A DNA stretch of 7,223 bases, from contig JBEKCP010000314.1 in assembly GCA_050014815.1 (NCBI GenBank), forward strand, positions 1 through 7,223, in the 5' to 3' direction. The notes under the pieces were generated by a model. It saw only the letters and a program-made list of their open reading frames with translations. It had not been told where the DNA came from and searched no databases. This document shows positions 4,358 through 7,223 of the stretch, piece after piece. The position numbers were made by a program, and so were the translations under genes. Each line of letters begins with the position of its first letter. Position 1 is the stretch's first letter. Source of the stretch: JBEKCP01 sp050014815. GTDB lineage: Bacteria; Planctomycetota; Planctomycetia; Pirellulales; Thermoguttaceae.

Positions 4358-6367
4358 ATGACGATCCCTTTGCTCCTGATCCTCATTCCCGCCCTGCCGC
4401 TGGCGGCCGCGCTCGTGACGGCCGCGCTGGGCCCCCGGGTGCTCCGCCACGCGAGCCACTGGCCGGCCGTCGCGGCGGTGGCCGTTTCGTGCGCGGCCAG
4501 CGTGCTGCTGGTCTTCGCCGTCCAGCGGGAGCCCACTCACCAGCGGATCGTGCCGCTTTGGACCTGGGCGGCGGTGGAGGAGGGAAATCACGCTAAAACA
4601 GACGCCACTCAGCCCTCACCCCCTGCCCCTCTCCCGGAGGGAGAGGGGAGGCAGAGTTTCCACATCGACGTCACCCTCCGGGCCGATCCGCTCACCGCCG
4701 TCATGCTGGCCACCGTCACCTTCGTCAGCCTGCTGGTGATCGTCTACTCGATCGGCTACATGCACGGCGACCCCGGCTATTGGCGATTCTTCACCTACGT
4801 AGCCCTGTTCGTCTTCTCGATGACCATGCTGGTTTCGGCGAGCAACTTCGTGCTCCTGTACGTGTTCTGGGAGGCGGTGGGGCTGTGCAGCTACCTGTTG
4901 ATCGGCTTCTGGTTCGAGAAGCCCGCGGCAGCGGCCGCCGGCATGAAGGCCTTTCTTGTGACTCGCGTGGGCGATTTCGGTTTCGCCCTGGGCGTGTTCC
5001 TCCTCTGGACGACCTACGGGACCTTGGATTTCGACGGGATCCTGAGCCGTCCGGATCTTGTTGGCGGGGGCGTGGGGACGGCCATCGGCCTCTTGCTCCT
5101 GGCGGGGGCTTGCGGCAAGAGCGCCCAGTTCCCGCTGCACGTCTGGCTGCCCGACGCCATGGAAGGCCCCACGCCGGTGAGCGCCTTGATCCATGCGGCC
5201 ACGATGGTCACCGCCGGGGTGTACCTGGTGGCCCGGTGTACGCCGCTGTTTCTCGCCTCGGCCGACGCCCGGCACGTGGTGGCAGTCATCGGCGGCGTCA
5301 CGGCCGCGATGGCCGCCGTGATCGCCCTGGCCCAGACCGACCTGAAACGGATCCTCGCCTACTCGACGATCAGCCAGCTCGGCTACATGTTCCTCGGCCT
5401 CGGAACCGGCACGCTCCTGGGCGTTACGGCCGCGATGTTCCACCTCGTGACCCACGCCTTCTTCAAGGCCCTTCTGTTCCTCGGGGCCGGCAGCGTCATG
5501 CACGCCACCGGCGGGGTGATCGACGTGCGGCAGTTGGGCGGCCTGCGGCATCGAATGCCCATTACACATGGGACATTCCTGGTCGGGTGCCTGGCCCTTT
5601 CGGGCATCTTTCCCTTCGCCGGCTTCTGGAGCAAGGACGCCATCCTGGCGGCCGTGGCGGAGAAGATCGGCGGCGGCGACGCGGGCCGCCTCTATACGAT
5701 CCTCTACGCGGCCGCCCTGGCGACCGCCTTTCTCACCGCGGTCTACACCTTCCGAGCATTCTTTCTGACGTTCTACGGCGAGGAGCGGATACCGCGCCAG
5801 CCGGGCCACGAGGCCCACGAGTCGCCCCCGTCGATGACCGGGCCGCTGGTGCTCTTGGCCCTGGGCGCCGCGGCGGCAGGCGCGTACTTCCACTGGACTG
5901 GGGATTTCCTCGGCCGCGACGGTTTCCTGGCCCAAACCCCGTCGCTGGCCGGGCTGGCTGGCGGGGAAGTTGAGCCCGCCGGCTCGGGCCACTTGGTTGT
6001 CGCCCTGCTGAGCACGGCCGTAGCCGTAGCCGGCGTCGCTTTGGCGGCCCTCCTTTACCTCGGCCGCGGGAGTTGGCTCCAAGCGATCGTCGCTACGATG
6101 ACCGGACTCGGGCTCTACGGCCTGGCCCGCGGCAAGTTCTTCTTCGACCCGATTTATCGGGCGGTGGTGGTCGGGCCGCTGGAGCGGCTCGCCCAACTGT
6201 TGGCGTGGCTCGACCAGCACGTGGTGGACGCCCTGGTGGACAGCGTCGGCTCGCTGGTCCGGGTGCTGGGCGCCGCCTTGCGGCCGATCCAGGGCGGCCT
6301 GGTGCAGTTCTATGCGTTGGCCATGGTGCTGGGCGTTCTCGCCCTGATCGGAGCGTTATTGCTATGA
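4358..6367 (+). CDS. nuoL: NADH-quinone oxidoreductase subunit L, with in-frame repeat insertion
   Basis: NuoL is the distal antiporter-like proton-pumping subunit of the complex I membrane arm, with a long lateral C-terminal helix bracing it. The 669-residue product is complete. Key residues are present: Glu172 in WEAVGLCSYLLIGFW, Lys254 and the following HVWLPDAMEGPTPVSALIHA (261-280), Lys370 in THAFFKALLFLGAG, and Lys426 in GFWSKDAI. These correspond to the E. coli NuoL channel residues Glu144, Lys229, Lys342 and Lys399. The region from about 545 on has the hydrophobic segments and amphipathic stretch expected of the lateral helix, and 650-668 is the last helix. Residues about 77-98 (NHAKTDATQ, then PSPPAPLPEGEGR) are an extra hydrophilic stretch between LWTW (67-70) and the conserved ADPLTAVM; most of it is repeat DNA. 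ATG 4358 fits the family N-terminus; no Shine-Dalgarno is seen. Confidence 0.96.
   Translation: MTIPLLLILIPALPLAAALVTAALGPRVLRHASHWPAVAAVAVSCAASVLLVFAVQREPTHQRIVPLWTWAAVEEGNHAKTDATQPSPPAPLPEGEGRQSFHIDVTLRADPLTAVMLATVTFVSLLVIVYSIGYMHGDPGYWRFFTYVALFVFSMTMLVSASNFVLLYVFWEAVGLCSYLLIGFWFEKPAAAAAGMKAFLVTRVGDFGFALGVFLLWTTYGTLDFDGILSRPDLVGGGVGTAIGLLLLAGACGKSAQFPLHVWLPDAMEGPTPVSALIHAATMVTAGVYLVARCTPLFLASADARHVVAVIGGVTAAMAAVIALAQTDLKRILAYSTISQLGYMFLGLGTGTLLGVTAAMFHLVTHAFFKALLFLGAGSVMHATGGVIDVRQLGGLRHRMPITHGTFLVGCLALSGIFPFAGFWSKDAILAAVAEKIGGGDAGRLYTILYAAALATAFLTAVYTFRAFFLTFYGEERIPRQPGHEAHESPPSMTGPLVLLALGAAAAGAYFHWTGDFLGRDGFLAQTPSLAGLAGGEVEPAGSGHLVVALLSTAVAVAGVALAALLYLGRGSWLQAIVATMTGLGLYGLARGKFFFDPIYRAVVVGPLERLAQLLAWLDQHVVDALVDSVGSLVRVLGAALRPIQGGLVQFYALAMVLGVLALIGALLL
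4613..4651 (+). repeat. Family D palindromic repeat inside nuoL
   Basis: CCCCTCTCCC (4626-4635) and GGGAGAGGGG (4639-4648) form a perfect 10-bp stem with a 3-nt loop GGA, preceded by CCCTCACCCCCTG. In the nuoL frame it reads PSPPAPLPEGEGR (86-98), which has no counterpart in the usual NuoL sequence. I recognise this C-rich palindrome as a type of dispersed repeat common in planctomycete and some other genomes; that recognition is from memory and no second copy is in the window. Confidence 0.75.
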
Positions 6368-6372
6368 GGAAA

Positions 6373-6398
6373 CGTTTAGCGGGCGGGCTTGCCCGCCG
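6373..6398 (+). repeat. Family C hairpin repeat, spacer copy between nuoL and nuoM
   Basis: CGTTTAGCG is followed by stem GGCGGGC (6382-6388), TT, and GCCCGCC (6391-6397). It matches the reverse complement of 3564-3589 in nuoJ at 22/26, and all four differences fall on two stem base pairs, swapped so that pairing is preserved. It begins 5 bp after the nuoL stop codon. No T-run immediately follows the stem (GTGTTTTCC), so termination before nuoM is doubtful. Confidence 0.75.
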
Positions 6399-6419
6399 TG
6401 TTTTCCTTGCCCGCCGTGT
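6388..6419 (+). repeat. Short tandem duplication in nuoL-nuoM spacer
   Basis: CTTGCCCGCCGTGT occurs at 6388-6401 and again at 6406-6419, a period of 18 bp. The second unit repeats the right half of the family C hairpin, so it looks like a local duplication of the repeat end. Confidence 0.7.
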
Positions 6420-6428
6420 GAATAACCC

Positions 6429-7223
6429 ATGATGAGCGGACTCCTGCTCTCGACGATCTTCCTGCCGTTGGCCACGGCCGTGGTGCCCTGCGGCGCCGCG
6501 GCTGTCCGCCGCCTGGCCTTGGGCGCGGCACTCGGCTCGCTGGCCGGCGCCGCCGTGCTCGTGGCCCAATTCCCGGTCTCGTCCGAGCCCTTCGCCCCGG
6601 TCGACGTCCCTTGGCTCGGCGCTGCCGGTGCGCCGGGCGGCGTCCGCTTCAGCATCTCCTTGGACGGGCTGAGCCTCTGGCTCTTCGCCCTCACGGCCCT
6701 GCTCGTGGTGGTCGCGGCTCTCATCAGTTGGGAATCGATCCGCCGGCAGCAGTCGCTCTACTATCGCCTGCTCATGCTACTGGAGACGGGGATGCTCGGC
6801 GTCTTTGCCGCCCGGGACATCATCCTCTTTTATCTCTTCTTCGAGTTCACGCTGGTGCCGCTGTTCTTCATCATCGGCATCTGGGGGAGCGACCAGCGGC
6901 GGTATGCGGCGATCAAGTTCTTCCTGTTCACGTTGGCCGGCAGCGTACTGGCGCTGTTGGGGCTGTTGGCCATCGTGTTGTGGTGCTCGCAGGGGGACTG
7001 TCCCAATTTTCGTGTCAGCGAAAATGGGACTGTCCCCTTTGGCGCCCTGGCGGATCCGGCGTCGGGAACGATGACCTTCTCGATCGCCGAGCTGACCCAA
7101 CGCCTGGCCGCGCACCCGATGCCGCGGGGGTTGCAAATGGCGGTGTTCCTGGCCCTGTTTGCGGGCTTTGCGATCAAGGTGCCGCCGGTGCCGCTGCACA
7201 CCTGGCTGCCGCTGGCCCACGTC
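6429..7223 (+). CDS. nuoM: NADH-quinone oxidoreductase subunit M, N-terminal part (3' end outside window), with repeat insertion
   Basis: NuoM is an antiporter-like proton-pumping subunit in the middle of the complex I membrane arm. The frame is open from ATG 6429 to the window edge, giving 265 residues without a stop. Family features are: RFSISLDGLSLWLFALTALL (73-92), the channel glutamate Glu139 in LFFEFTLVPLFFIIGIWG (equivalent to Glu144 of E. coli NuoM), Lys163 in AAIKFFLFTLAGSV, and Lys250 in FAIKVPPVPLHTWLPLAHV (equivalent to Lys234). Leu262 stands where many homologues have Asp in HTWLPDAH. Residues 189-203 (GDCPNFRVSENGTVP) are encoded exactly by a 45-bp palindromic repeat, between the helix ending LAIVLW (180-185) and FSIAELTQRL (217-226), a loop of variable length in the family. 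ATG 6432 is an alternative start one codon later. No Shine-Dalgarno is visible. Confidence 0.93.
   Translation, partial: MMSGLLLSTIFLPLATAVVPCGAAAVRRLALGAALGSLAGAAVLVAQFPVSSEPFAPVDVPWLGAAGAPGGVRFSISLDGLSLWLFALTALLVVVAALISWESIRRQQSLYYRLLMLLETGMLGVFAARDIILFYLFFEFTLVPLFFIIGIWGSDQRRYAAIKFFLFTLAGSVLALLGLLAIVLWCSQGDCPNFRVSENGTVPFGALADPASGTMTFSIAELTQRLAAHPMPRGLQMAVFLALFAGFAIKVPPVPLHTWLPLAHV
6993..7037 (-). repeat. Family B 45-bp palindromic repeat, copy in nuoM (inverted)
   Basis: On the minus strand this is 44/45 identical to 1922-1966 in nuoH. Left arm 6993-7012, loop TGTCAG (7013-7018), right arm 7019-7037. The arms pair fully apart from one extra A in the CAATTTTCG part of the left arm and the central mismatch of GGGACTGTCCC. 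It starts on a codon boundary of nuoM (codon 189) and is exactly 15 codons long, read as GDCPNFRVSENGTVP. Confidence 0.95.

Noticed and set aside
4616..6220. 534-codon open frame on the minus strand opposite nuoL
   Set aside because: Same cause; composition is antisense-like and the + strand has all NuoL motifs.
1922..7037. CRISPR or phage-type repeat array
   Set aside because: The repeats are few, kilobases apart, in opposite orientations and inside genes; there are no regular spacers or cas genes.

Overview
The window is a stretch of a bacterial respiratory complex I (NADH:quinone oxidoreductase) operon. All genes are on the + strand in the canonical order: nuoG (3' part only), nuoH, nuoI, nuoJ, nuoK, nuoL and nuoM (5' part only). 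The DNA is GC-rich inside genes, while three of the spacers are AT-rich and made of repeats. The gene content, the short divergent NuoG, the long NuoK tail, mostly non-Shine-Dalgarno starts and the abundance of palindromic repeats suggest a planctomycete (Pirellulales-like). That placement is an inference from general familiarity, not a computed taxonomy.

Layout: 1-875 end of nuoG; 876-997 spacer with a GC-rich hairpin and a heptamer array; 998-2335 nuoH; 2332-2865 nuoI, overlapping nuoH by ATGA; 2866-3051 spacer that is largely one imperfect AT-rich inverted repeat; 3052-3744 nuoJ; 3753-4202 nuoK; 4203-4357 spacer with a long 24/26 inverted repeat; 4358-6367 nuoL; 6368-6428 spacer with a hairpin repeat and an 18-bp tandem duplication; 6429-7223 nuoM, running off the right edge with no stop. 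NuoG and NuoI are electron-transfer subunits of the peripheral arm. NuoH closes the quinone site and couples it to the membrane arm. NuoJ, K, L and M form the proton-translocating membrane arm.

The notable biology is not a new gene system but small palindromic repeats placed inside essential genes without breaking the reading frame. A 45-bp element occurs in nuoH (1922-1966) and, inverted, in nuoM (6993-7037). The copies are 44/45 identical, exactly 15 codons each, and differ only at the one unpaired bulge base. A second family occurs in nuoJ and in the nuoL-nuoM spacer, with two compensatory base-pair swaps in its stem. A third occurs in nuoG and in the nuoG-nuoH spacer. A fourth, with a perfect 10-bp stem, sits in nuoL. 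Thus five of the seven nuo genes appear to carry an in-frame palindrome, each in a poorly conserved or loop region, while the catalytic residues visible in each subunit are intact.
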